DNA from: Symsagittifera roscoffensis
Taxonomy: Eukaryota > Xenacoelomorpha > Acoela > Convolutidae
Direction: 5' to 3'
NCBI RefSeq assembly: GCF_963678635.1
Contig: NC_087066.1
Span: forward strand, 45,001,624-45,065,623
Length of the DNA: 64,000 nucleotides
A program made the translations under genes and the position numbers. Of the stretch, positions 47,025 through 58,500 are shown piece after piece. Every line of letters begins with the position of its first letter. The stretch's first letter is position 1. The notes under the pieces were generated by a model, which did no database searches, was not told the DNA's origin, and worked only from the letters and a program-made list of their open reading frames with translations.

Positions 47025-47839
47025 ATGACAAAATACAGCAAAAACTTGATGCTATTTAAGGAACTGCTAGTCCTCATCGTAATTATCAGGTATTCAGCTG
47101 GCGAAAGCAACACTGAAGTTCCATACACAGAGTCTAAAACGACTCTAGAAAACCCATTCGAAAACGCCTTGGATGAAAACTTTGACATTGAGATTGTGCC
47201 AATTGTTTCAAACTTCAGCTTCACGCTTCCAGAAGAAGAAAGTGGAACTGAGGCTGAAAAAAGCGGCTCTTCAGTTCTCAATTTAGTTCTGCCAGGAGCA
47301 ACGAGTAAAAATGTTTCAGAGAGTGACATTGATCAAGAGCACATATCATACGAAAAGAAATTGAACTCAAGACAGTTAGTTTTAAATTTTTCCCACGCAG
47401 ACATCAAACGAAAACCTTGTTCAGTTTTTCTGGTAGATATACGGAAAAGAGTTCTCAAAAAGTTCAAAAACTGTAAAAAAGCAACTGACTAAATAAAATA
47501 GATTAGCAAAAAAGGACAGATATTTAGAACCAAAGTAACATATTCTCACTTATTTCCGCAACAAAGACTAGTTGAAAGTCTAAAAATGTTTTGTTCTGTC
47601 AATTAAGATATTTCTTTTGTTTTAGGTTGTGGAAGAAACGTTTCATCGTGTTTAGCGTGCTAATATCCACAGCTGCGCTGCTAGTTGTCTATGTCAAGCT
47701 CTCTCCCCATTTTCAAAGGACATTTTTCAGTCGTTCCGGTAGAGAAACGAACCCCTTGTCTCTGTCATCCTCTTCAACTCAAGTGGATATCCGAAGTTAC
47801 GACGACGGAGACGAAATCAAAAACTATTTTATTATTTGA
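47025..47839 (+). CDS. Small transmembrane protein, two exons (paralogue at 47 kb)
   Basis: Exon 1 is 47,025-47,374 and exon 2 is 47,626-47,839. The donor is ACA|GTTAGT and the acceptor TTTTGTTTTAG|G (251-bp intron), giving 187 codons. Read without splicing the first frame would run on to 47,492, but the spliced form recreates Arg-Gln-Leu-Trp-Lys-Lys at the joint, the same as the 31-kb gene in the same phase. Residues about 9-25 are hydrophobic (signal-like), residues 26-115 are acidic with a possible N-glycosylation site (NFSF), then comes a helix (FIVFSVLISTAALLVVYV) and a ~40-residue Ser/Asp-rich tail. A pyrimidine run ending in CTCAAG lies 13 bases before the ATG and could be a 5'-UTR or trans-splice acceptor. 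No known family. Confidence 0.7.
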
Positions 47840-47912
47840 TGCTTTGTTGTTTTGTGGTTCAGTAAAGTGAAATTCAGTCAATCGATCAGGTCTCGTCCTT
47901 TTATCAGTTAAG

Positions 47913-48059
47913 GTGTGAAAGAACGTGATGTTCACGGTATTTTTTCCATTGAAATCCAAGAAGTTTTAGGAGAAATTCGTTCTCGTTTGGCCAGAAATTT
48001 TGACACCTTGCCTCCATCTTACGATATTGGTTTCATCTCGTCTTATCGAAGCAAAAAAG
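47913..48059 (+). CDS. Possible internal exon of an unidentified gene
   Basis: An open stretch of ~48 codons has balanced composition (GIFSIEIQEVLGEIRSRLAR...), is preceded by a pyrimidine-rich tract ending in TTAAG, and is followed by AAAAAAG|GTAAATG, a reasonable donor. It is in the same orientation as the 47-kb gene but beyond its stop, so it would belong to another transcript or to an alternative isoform. No domain recognised and no neighbouring exons identified. Confidence 0.25.
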
Positions 48060-48309
48060 GTAAATGTAGCTCATCAAAAACGCAAAACGACAAAATTCTA
48101 ATTTGGATTGTTTTAAAGTAAAAAGTTTCTGACAAAAAAAAACAAGATCAAATCTGAGGTTAACTTTTGGCGTAAAAGAAAACCTCTTCACCGCTTTTAA
48201 GAAGCGTGTTCAACATATACGATGGCTATGAATGATTTCCTCGAAATCTATCTTTGTTCAGCGGACAAAATTATTGCTCCGCCCGCATTGGAGTTCCATG
48301 AAAAAAAAA

Positions 48310-48455
48310 TTGATTATAATTGAGTTTTCTTGTCAGTGTCCACAAAAGTGAAAACAAATAGATTATAATCAATTAAAAATGGATTATAATATTACTATTT
48401 TTTGAGGCAACAAAATCCTTTTTTCACCCATTATAATCGATTTTTTTTCACTTTT
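48310..48455. repeat. Cluster of the palindrome GATTATAATC
   Basis: The 10-base perfect palindrome GATTATAATC or an 8-9 base part of it occurs at least four times within about 140 bases, separated by runs of T or A. It could be decayed repeat DNA or a binding-site cluster. Nothing else supports a function. Confidence 0.5.
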
Positions 48456-50264
48456 CTTAAATGCAGGCGACCACTTCACGAAATGGGCAACAGGTATGAC
48501 TATGTGTTACTAGGCATGCTTTTGTTTTCTGAAGCTTGACTGCCTCAAAGGAATCTCGTAGACGGTCATGATGATTCAAGTTTCATTGAAATTTTTCCGT
48601 GATGATTTTCTAGAGAAAAGAAGAGTTAAAATGATTCGAACTTCTCCAGATATCTAAAGTCATTTATTTCTGACTAAGAATGCCTTCTTAAGGAATCCTT
48701 TTACGCGAAAGTGTAAATAACTTAAGCAGGAAGCTAAAATTTAACGGTTCTAACCAAAGAAACAAAGTAAATTTTTCTAATAAATATAATTAGCAGCCAA
48801 TAAAATATTTTTGCAAAGTGGAAAGTATTTCTTTTTACAATTTTCATGATATATCTAACAGCTTAGTTCTAAATCCTATCCATCTCTAGCACTTTTTTAA
48901 GTTTTAATTTGTTCACACTGACTGACGGCTCCTCTCTCTGCAATTTGCAGACGAACTGGCTAGTCTTATTGCATAACCCAGAAGATGCAGGGAGGGAACT
49001 ACGGCAGAGTTTTTTACCCAATATTACGCACCTCAAGGAAACCTCGTTAGCTGCCCCAAACATGTAGTCATATTAGAAGTGAAAGTGAAAACCAAATTAC
49101 AGACCATTTTAGAGCTCCCCTTCCATTTAAAACAATTTTTATTAATTTTAGCAAGGATAAAAATAGTCGGAGCAACTTGTGATACTTGCACAGCTACTGG
49201 CTGTGCTTGTTAAAAGTACACCCTTAAAACTTTTAGTGGTGAGAAGGAACTATGGAGTAGGGTTTGTTTTTCTTCAACTAATTTTGATCATTGCGGTCAA
49301 ATGTAATAGCACATTAAAGCACTAATAGTCGTTTCATGAAGTTTTCCTCAAAATCCGTCTTGTTTTTGACCTAACTTGGTCTGAATTGTTCCGTTTTTGG
49401 ATCACATGAAACAAAATTTCCTAATGAAAATGGAGATGGTGACTCTGAGTTTTTGTTTACTATATATACTTATACAGAATTTTCTCGAGGGGAGGTGAAT
49501 TTTCAATGCTTTTGGGAATTTTTTGGAAAATGTTGACTCAAAAACGGCGTTTTTAGGCGCACGCTGCCCGTGAAAAATAGTACTTATTACCTTTTGAAAA
49601 ATTTTAGTGTCGGTCCGCCAAAAATGGGTTTTGCCAAAAGTACCGAGAGGGGACCCTTTGGGTTGGCAGGGGTTTTCTATAAACGGAGGGGTTTTCGGCA
49701 GGGGTTTTCTATGAATTTTAGAAAAGTACTATGATTTTCAAAAAACTTTTAAAAAATTACTTTTCAATTGTAATGTTTTTCTTTTTCACTTTTGTCTTCT
49801 TCAGTTACTGTGCTGGGAAGATTTTATTTTTCTTGCAAAGCAACCTGTAATCCTTGCTTGGCTGTGTTCTGCAGTACAGATCTAAGGGCAAACTCAAATT
49901 AATAAAAACTCCGTTTTATCTTTTGCTCTGAGCAAGTTCTGTCACACGTTCATGGTTTCGTCATTTTTAACTCTTCATTTACTTAAGATTTGGCTAAGTC
50001 CGAAACATTTTTCGAGTTCTCCCCCGTTGGATGGCATAAATAAATAATTCCCAGATGGCTATAAAAATTGAGTTGGTGGTCCGAAGTACAAGAGTGGCGT
50101 GTAGATAAACGTTCGAAAATTATTTTAAAAAACATACATTAAACCCATTTTTTGATAATTTTTCACATGAGTTTAATTTTGTTTTCTTAACTAAAAAACC
50201 AAAGAAATCACTGACTCGTAATTTATCAGCTTTTGTAGACCACAAATTCAAGACGGACGCTCTT
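48456..50264. other. Interval without a supported gene
   Basis: No open frame with a recognisable motif. 49,490-49,740 has G-rich patches (GGGGAGG, GAGAGGGGACC) in otherwise T-rich DNA. Confidence 0.4.
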
Positions 50265-51300
50265 GGTCAGCTCGACATTCAGGGCTTTGTGTCTCTGATA
50301 CGAGCAGCTTTGTTTTCCATTTGCTAGTACTTTTATTGGTACGCATTTTTACAGACTTATGCTTCATATTACAAATTAAACTGTGAATCATCATCATTTA
50401 GCGTAATTTGTGTGGTGCATTTTTTGAATAGATGTGCTATGCTTCGACAGACCGGAAAATTTAACCGGGTAGCCTTTGGCTACAGGGATTTTTGTGATCT
50501 GGTTGTAAGCTTCTGGCACTAAAACGATTTTCTTTTGTGGTTTTTCTTTGGACAACAACCAACTAACTAGTCTTGCCTACCAAAGAATTCTTCATTTTTA
50601 TTCACATTACGAAAGAGCCTCGTAGCTGAACAGTTTGATTGCATTTAAGTTTTAAAAGTTTGTCAAGATCTGGCGAGCTGGGGTTGAATCCCAATGGAAA
50701 AAAAACAAAGCTTGGAAATACTAGTTACCAGAGACTTTAACAGGCTTACCAAACTATTTTAGTTTCATCAGACACTAGAAGAACTTGCTCAGCATGGCAA
50801 ATCAAAGGAATATATTGAACCCTTATATACAAAGCATGTTATGAAAATGAAAAGTTCTTCTTGAGGAACGTCCTAGTTGCTTAAAATATCATTGATGATC
50901 AGAGCATTTGGTGAAATTTGAAATACTTCGCCAGAATCTATTTAGCAAAACAAGGAACTTCTGTCATAGTCTTTGTAAGAATGTGCCTCGGTGAAGAATG
51001 ATTTGATGAACGTCAACTTTTGTGCTTACATTAAAAGTATCAACAAGCCACTGGCAAGGATCAAATCTAGCAACCGATATAGTCGAAATTAAACAAAAAC
51101 TAATCGAGTGTGATGCGACAAAAAACTGTTTTTTCTATAAAACTAGACGAGGAAAACATTTGTAAACTGAGCAGGAAACTCAGTATTGCATTAAACCCTG
51201 ATGTAACCTCAAGGTAATGTAAAATACTAGAATTTTTGGCGAACTAAACCACCAAAAAAACAAAGATAAACAAGGAACTGAGAAGCCCAGCAAAATTATT

Positions 51301-51361
<61 letters not shown>

Positions 51362-51806
51362 GGTAATAATAATAATGGTGTAGGTGTAGCCTGTCAAGTA
51401 GCCTATAGACATGGCAAAATAAAGGAGTGATCCCTGGAGCAGTTCGAAAGGTATCTTTAACCATACTTGTGAAGTTTTCCGGAAGAATCTGACACACAAT
51501 TAAAACTAGTGGTTTCTGGATCCCGAGAGTGTGGACCGACAACTCAGACTCAATGAAGATGCCATGAAAAAGTTGAAAGCATCAAGAAAATTGACTAAGA
51601 AACAGAAACAATTACAGTTTGCCAAGTTTTGGTAGTAGATTTTCTGTTTTCTAGAAAAAGAAATTTTTTTTTCATGTACGTAGTCAATAAAACAAGTACG
51701 TAGTCATTCATGTACGTGGTCATTGTTGAAACTTGACGGTGCCAATAGAAACGATATATAACAAGACTGCTCGTATCAGGGCGAAGCCCTGAATGTTCCG
51801 ACTGCC
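50265..51806. mobile_element. Possible degenerate DNA transposon bounded by inverted repeats
   Basis: 50,265-50,314 and the reverse complement of 51,760-51,806 share a ~45-base inverted repeat: a common ACATTCAGGGCTT block, a short variable stretch, and CTGATACGAGCAG. The 1.45-kb interior has scattered plus-strand stretches that look once-coding (about 50,770-51,190 and 51,390-51,600) but no recognised transposase motif. I could not identify a target duplication, so the true ends are uncertain. Confidence 0.5.
51295..51370. repeat. Long AT-dinucleotide palindrome
   Basis: A run of about 27 AT units (51,305-51,358) is flanked by ATTATTACCGATAT on the left and its near-perfect complement ATATCTCGGTAATAAT on the right. 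The whole ~75 bases form one hairpin/cruciform with a two-base bulge. Confidence 0.9.
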
Positions 51807-53779
51807 TTTTAAGGTTTATTGAGCAGCAGTAATACATAAAAAAAATTAAATGAAATAAAATAAAATGAAACTTTTTTTTCTTCTAAAATTTGAAATTTTT
51901 ATGAAAATCATCCCCCACACGCCATATAAAGTACAAAAAGATAGATTTCGTTCCTTGTAACAAATCAATTATGGCAAATAAGCTTCGTTCAACCAGTTTG
52001 GAACGATTTATAAGACGGATTAAATCTCCGCTTAAGCGTTAATAGCGCGAATTATATTGCGCGTTAATTGTCCCAAATTGGTCAAAATGGCCAAAAAGGC
52101 AATCTTTAAACCCTCATAACTTTACGAAAAAAGATCACAGGTGAAATATCTTTTCAAATTTAAGCTCAGGACAACAATACCTTTTGAATGATATAAAAAA
52201 TTCGGTCAAAAATGGCTAGTTAAAAAGTCGAAATTTGTCTGAAGAAAAAAAACCCACCCCGAGCACAAATATTCCGTTACTTCCGTATCGAAAGTCGAAA
52301 CAAAAAGTAAACTGCTTCTTAAACTAACCTCGAATTGTGAAAACGATAGTAATGAGTGGCTGGTGAAAACCCGATTATCAATTGCCTTCTTTGTCGAATG
52401 TCAGAATCGTTTGTGGTTATTTTTTGGAGTATTTTGTTATAGTAGGGCGTTATCGCTCTTGCTTTGAATGAAATCCTAATATTGATTTCAAACTAGAGGC
52501 GAAAGTTCAACAGATGGTGAATTTTTTCACTCGTTACGGTCGACGTTCATTGGATCACATTCTGTCTTAAGACTGTGTGAATGGTAATTTTATTTTAGCT
52601 GATTATGATAATCAAAATGATCAAAACCTCAGTTTCTTCTTGATGAATACGCAAAAGAGATAAGTGCATGTTAGTTAACTGTGGGGATTTGTTTTTTATG
52701 CCACTGAACTCGAAAGGAGCTAGGATTCTAGAGAAGGCATTGAAAAACAAAAACAGGACGAAATCCATCTGCTGTTTCTTAAGTAATTTTATTTGCTAGA
52801 AAAGAGCCATCTTGTCCAATATTGAAGTAGTGGCTCAGAAAAATGAAACAACAGCTGAGCGTCAGATGAAAAGCCAATTCTTCATCAAGAAATTGTTAAA
52901 ATACAAACACGTAGCTTCTTTAGTCTGACACTCCTCGAAAAAAGCGCTGCTTCCTTTTCTTCAAAACATGTGTTGCCAGTGACTCCAAGATGCTCTACAA
53001 ATCAGTAAACATCTGAGCAATCACTAATAGACTTTTTAGGCACGCATCTATCTCAGGAAAGTTATGAATGCCTACTTCGCCTCCTTCTCTGAGTGGAAGA
53101 ATTTGAGTTTTTTTATTGGCACAAAAATTAGTTTGTCCGTCAGCTATCTGGTCGTCATGCATGAGTTTTTTCCTGCGAGTTTCCTCATTAGGAAAAAAAA
53201 CCAGCATTCAAAGCTGCAAAATATTCATTTGCAGATGAGTTGCTGAAACGCTCGAAGAAGTCTTCTACAACTGACCAAGTCTCAAAGCTTCTAAAAATTG
53301 TCCAGTCATAATCACATTCGTTGAAAAATTTATTAATGAAGGGCATAAAGTCTTTTTTTTTTCGAAAAGTCACGTTCGTTTCTTTATGCAGCGAGATTCC
53401 AGAAAGAGACGTAATCAAAATGTTGACAAATTATTGCCGAGAAGGTTGTAATTAAAAAAATTCATGTAGCAGCAATTCATTTGGCAATATAATGAGAGAA
53501 AAAGGTGCCCTACCACAACACAAGTATCCTGACAAACGCAAATTGTATAAAATCTTCAGTCAATCCTTGAGGCTCTCCGTGCTGATAACCGAAAAATTAA
53601 TTAAATCGTTTGAAGTATGGTTTTGGATTTTTGGATACACTGAATAGCAACCTTTTAGCTGAAAACTTCCAATTTAGAAGAAGCGTCAAAAGTATCAGAG
53701 TTTTTTTTATGACGAAAAAATTTAATGAAGAACAGATTAATTGTGTTAATGAAAATTATTGCTGACATCTTAAGCCACG
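51807..53779. other. Interval without a supported gene, ending at the gap
   Basis: It contains three imperfect copies of a GTACGTAGTCA word just before (51,674-51,725) and a small GCGCG inverted repeat at about 52,030-52,065. Short frames at 52,995-53,418 on both strands are not recognisable. Confidence 0.4.
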
Positions 53780-53979
53780 NNNNNNNNNNNNNNNNNNNNN
53801 NNNNNNNNNNNNNNNNNNNNNNNNNNNNNNNNNNNNNNNNNNNNNNNNNNNNNNNNNNNNNNNNNNNNNNNNNNNNNNNNNNNNNNNNNNNNNNNNNNNN
53901 NNNNNNNNNNNNNNNNNNNNNNNNNNNNNNNNNNNNNNNNNNNNNNNNNNNNNNNNNNNNNNNNNNNNNNNNNNNNNNN
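53780..53979. other. Assembly gap (200 N)
   Basis: The run of exactly 200 N is a scaffold gap of nominal size. The sequence to its right is E3 leader about 140 bases inside where the 5' LTR should end. The sequence to its left does not match the LTR. Confidence 0.98.
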
Positions 53980-55074
53980 AACGATAACAGAACTACCCGG
54001 AATTGGAAGAAGACCTCGAACCAGAGACGACATACGACAAAGCAGAAACTTACCATATAGTTATATGATAGTTCGGCAAAAGCCAGAACAAAGTTTTGTA
54101 TTTAGAATACTACTAGCAATGAATTTAGATTTTCATTTGCAAACATAAAATTTTGAAGTCAATCTTCAAAATCATTTCAGGCGCTAAACAAAATTATTAA
54201 TATACAATAACGATTGATAAAAAGATCTCAGATCGTTTCCCTAAATTCTGCAGTAATATACAAAACATGTTTGAAAAATATTTATTGAAAAATCAAAATA
54301 AAAATTAGTAGCATGACAATAAATGGTTAGTAATTATAAATCATCCTGTTGTTCCAGCTTCATCACCTAAACATAACAGCATTCATAAGCTCACTAATAT
54401 CATAAAAATACTAAATCTTTTCTTTAAACAAATTTAAAACATTTTGAACTTAAATTCACTTAATTTTAAAATCAGATCATCAAGGCTTATCCTTGGATCT
54501 TAAATCATTTTCTATTTAATTAAATTTAAAACTTGATCATCAAGGCCTATCCTTGGATCAAGAAGAACAACTTTGTTCTCCCCCACCCACTTAACTAGTG
54601 TCTAACGACCTCAAACGTCGATTCACTATCCAACCCTTTCTAAAAACCCAGGACTAATAGAAATTTTTGAACAAAACTAATCATTCAAATTAGGATAAAC
54701 AGTGAAGAACTTCGGTTATTCATCCTTCACTTGATCCCCCCTCTTACCAGACCCAGGATAAATCTTAAACTTAGTAAGTTTAAAATAGTACCTAACGAAC
54801 TACTCGCGTTCTAATTATACCTGAACCTTGTGGATCGATTTACTATTCTCCAACCCTGAACACAATCACTACCCTTAAGTAAGATTAAGTAAGTTAACAC
54901 CTTAGCTTATACTAGCCACGAGAAAGTATAAAATCATTCTTCGGAATTGATATACTTTTCTCCCCAACCCTGAATAAATAGACCCAGGTTAGGCTAACCA
55001 AAAAATCGTAAGGACTAACAGTCTAAGTAATAGAAATCATTTAACAACCTTTTGCATCCGTCATCCTAAACCTT
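53980..55074 (+). other. E3 leader
   Basis: Homologous to E1 23,820-24,930 and to the E2 leader. It contains two tandem hairpin words, GATCATCAAGGCTTATCC at about 54,475 and GATCATCAAGGCCTATCC at about 54,535, each completed by TTGGATC. On the opposite strand a frame running into the gap is related to open frames antisense to the E1 and E2 leaders. Confidence 0.75.
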
Positions 55075-55542
55075 ATGTCATTTAAAAACCTAGGAAATAA
55101 ACAAACAATCGTTTTACACAATTGTGAAATAGATAACAAAAAATACGACCTTGTAATCACACCTCATACACAAACAGTTGGATACATTAGAACAAAACGA
55201 CAAACATTGAAGAGAAAAATAATAACTAAACAAAGACAAATAACACGAAAAAGATTTTCAAAAAATTGAAACGCATTTTCAGAATCAGAAACCAACAGTT
55301 TAGACGAACTTTATAAACTAAAAGAATCAATAGATAAAAATTGCCCAATTCACGATCAATTATATTTCTCTGACTCAGAAACAACTTCAAATTCATCAAA
55401 AAGAGGAAAAAGAAGAATAAAAAAGCAGTATAAACACAAACCAGTACATTTATACAATTGGAATCAACCAATTAGACACATTGATAATTACATATTAACA
55501 GTCATCGAACGAAAAAATGAGCTCAACGCACACCCCAGGTGA
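55075..55542 (+). pseudogene. Pre-gag reading frame with one internal TGA
   Basis: An ATG at 55,075 opens a frame that runs to a TGA at 55,540-55,542, overlapping the gag start by 26 bases in another phase. The frame has 156 codons counting the stop, with a single internal TGA at 55,267-55,269. E1 and E2 carry Arg codons (AGA, CGG) at that place, so the TGA is a change private to this copy, unless it is read through. The product is basic in its middle (TKRQTLKRK), Ser/Glu-rich after that, and ends with the LYNWNQPIRHI block conserved in E1. No known domain. The function is unknown. Its position upstream of and overlapping gag suggests an accessory protein or a regulator of gag translation. 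Confidence 0.55.
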
Positions 55543-58500
55543 AGAAAGTCCAGATGATGATGATATTTTCCCCTTTATAGTAGATGCAACCACTGATAGA
55601 GGACAGCATATATTCTGCAAAAATTTACTCTTAAATTTGTTTGAACCCGGAATCAGTCCATGTAAAACAGAGTTCCCAGATGTAAGAATCAAAAGACAAA
55701 TTATCCATCACTATCTAAAAGATATATGTAACCTAACACAACAATACGGAATCTACTCCATAGAATTCAGCTCACCAAACCAGAATCACAGTAAATATAT
55801 AATCCAAACAGACGACCTTGATTTAGAATTTTCAAAAGTATTCTCAGAATATATAAAAAGCATCCAATATCATAACTCACAAAGAGCAAACTCCATATTC
55901 ACCAATGAAGTTTTTGCGATAATATATAGTTATATCTCGATATTAGAAAACGAAATCCAGATACCAAATGTCTCACCGACAGAAACATCTAAACATATAA
56001 GAGTACGACATGAAATCACACTACTCTCTAGTTTTCTAAATATAATTAAAGAAAATTTCACGAAAGATGAAGTTTCACAACATACAAAACACGACTTACA
56101 AAAAATTTTGGCATGGTTCATAATAGATTATTTCACACATAATATTGATTTAATTTCACGAGCAAGAAAAAATTTTAGACCCCAAAACTCAAACGATGAT
56201 ACTGCCATTACAGAACAATCAGACTATGTTTGGGACCCCGAATGGTCTCATCCCGCATCCATAAACTTCCCACAATCAATCTCAAGTCAAGCAATAAGTA
56301 CGATATCTTATGTAAGAGATTATGTACGAGTAATACCATTAACCATTGATGCAACACCATTAAACTATAATACATTTTTACCCGATATGCAAAATAATAG
56401 TTTAAACTCTACAGTCATACACAATGAAAACCTCAATGGAACTAGGAATCTTACTCAACAAGATATCCAGACACCATCACACTTCATAAATGAAGAAATC
56501 GTACACACAACAACTACACAACAAAGTATTTCACCAATACGTCCAAACTTAACAACACCAAGAAATACAAACCCTTCACAAACACAGGTAACATTACAAT
56601 CAACCGTTAAACCTTCGGTTGCCCCAAAATATTCACACCTGGATTACCAAACATACAGACCCATGACAATACCGCCAAAAACACGCAAAACGTTCACTAG
56701 AAACAACTTTGCAGACCATAATTATAATAACACACATCCATCAAAAACAAATTATCAACCACGAAAAAATTTTAGTAATTATACAAGATCTCGAAACTGG
56801 GATAACCCAATGGCACCACCTAATTCAGTAAATTTCCAAACAAATTTACATCCTCCACAGGATTGTAGTGAAAACTATCCATTTTTTCAACAAAATAAAA
56901 ATAGAAAACAAACATCTTATCAAATGGATTACTTATCCTCAGATGATGATTTCTTACAACCAGATATATTTGCACCCTATAATCAAGAATATCGTGGACA
57001 AGGAATACAGAAACCACATACATATAATAGAATTTTTTCTCCACAACCAATAGACACACAAAATCAACAACCAATTCAACAACAAAACCCAATTAATACA
57101 CAATCTTTTCAACCAATTCAGCAACAAAACCCAATGATTGCAAACTCGTACCAACCAACACAAATGCAAAATGAAATACCACTCCCATATTATCTTCAAC
57201 AACACGAAATAACAAGAAATCAACTTTCAAATTTTTCTCAAATGCCAAATGCAGCAGAATCATTACAAATGACAATGAATCCATACCTTATGGGTGGATC
57301 ATCAATAACATCAAATAAACCTTTAATGGTATTCACAGGAACAGACCCTGAATATTCTGTAGAAGATTATTTAAATGCAGTAACAGCAAATTTGATTTTA
57401 AATATAGGACCTGAACCAATTAATACGCCACTACATCAAGACTGGATACATCGACGCACAGCGTTAATACAAACAACTTTAGATGGCGCAGCCCAAAAAT
57501 GGTTTTCAGTATTGCCCATAGAAATAAAATCAAATTGGAAAAGGTTTACACAAGAATTTTCAAAAATGTTTGACTCCGAAAGAAACAAACAACAACAAAG
57601 AGTTTTATGTAATGAAATTCGCAGATTACCAAACGAAACCATCAAGCAATTAGCAGTACGAATCGAAACACTAGTTCGAAAAGCATATTCATTAAATACA
57701 CATGACTATAAAAACACAAAGATGACAGAAATCTTAATGATGACCTTAACACCACAATTAAGGAAAATAGCAATAAAAAAGAGAGCATCCCATCCTTCTT
57801 CAATTCGAGAACCCGATTTAGATTTTCGAAAACTAGTAGACAAACTAGAACAAGCAGAAATCACAATGAAACTCGAAGAAACGGAAAATCTGAAATTACA
57901 ATACGTTAACAGAATTGAAACAGCTTCCACAAATATAAACAATATACAGGAATCAGATACAGACCTCGTTGAAAAAATCACTGAAATACTCAATATTTAC
58001 GAAAAACACCCAAACTTTAAAGGCAAACCATCTTTCAAAAAATGGTGTAATTATTGCCGACGATACGGACATAGTATTTCGGAATGTAGACAAAAACAGC
58101 AAGACAATCAAAACAAACCTCAAAAATATAAAGAACCAAATAAATCATTCTATCAATACATGAAAAAAGATCAAAATCTACCGAACAAAACAGTCTACAG
58201 CAACAACAGTTCAGGAAAACCACTCCCGAACAATACAAATTATACAAGAAATCAATCACCATATAACTCAAGTTATAGAGGAAGATCACCAGAACGAAGA
58301 AACACGCAAAATTCATCACAAAATCACTACAATAGACCAAATAGTCGAAATAACTACTCCAGATCAAATTCAAATACACAACGATTTGTTTCTAGATCTA
58401 ATTCCCAATCAAGAAATAATTACTATCCAAACAATCAATCACGAAATTCATCATACAATAGGAATAGAAACTACTCCTATAATCGGAATAGAAGTTATTC

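Noticed and set aside
51180-51542. Frame with a Tyr-Ile repeat
   Set aside because: Created by translating the AT-dinucleotide run.
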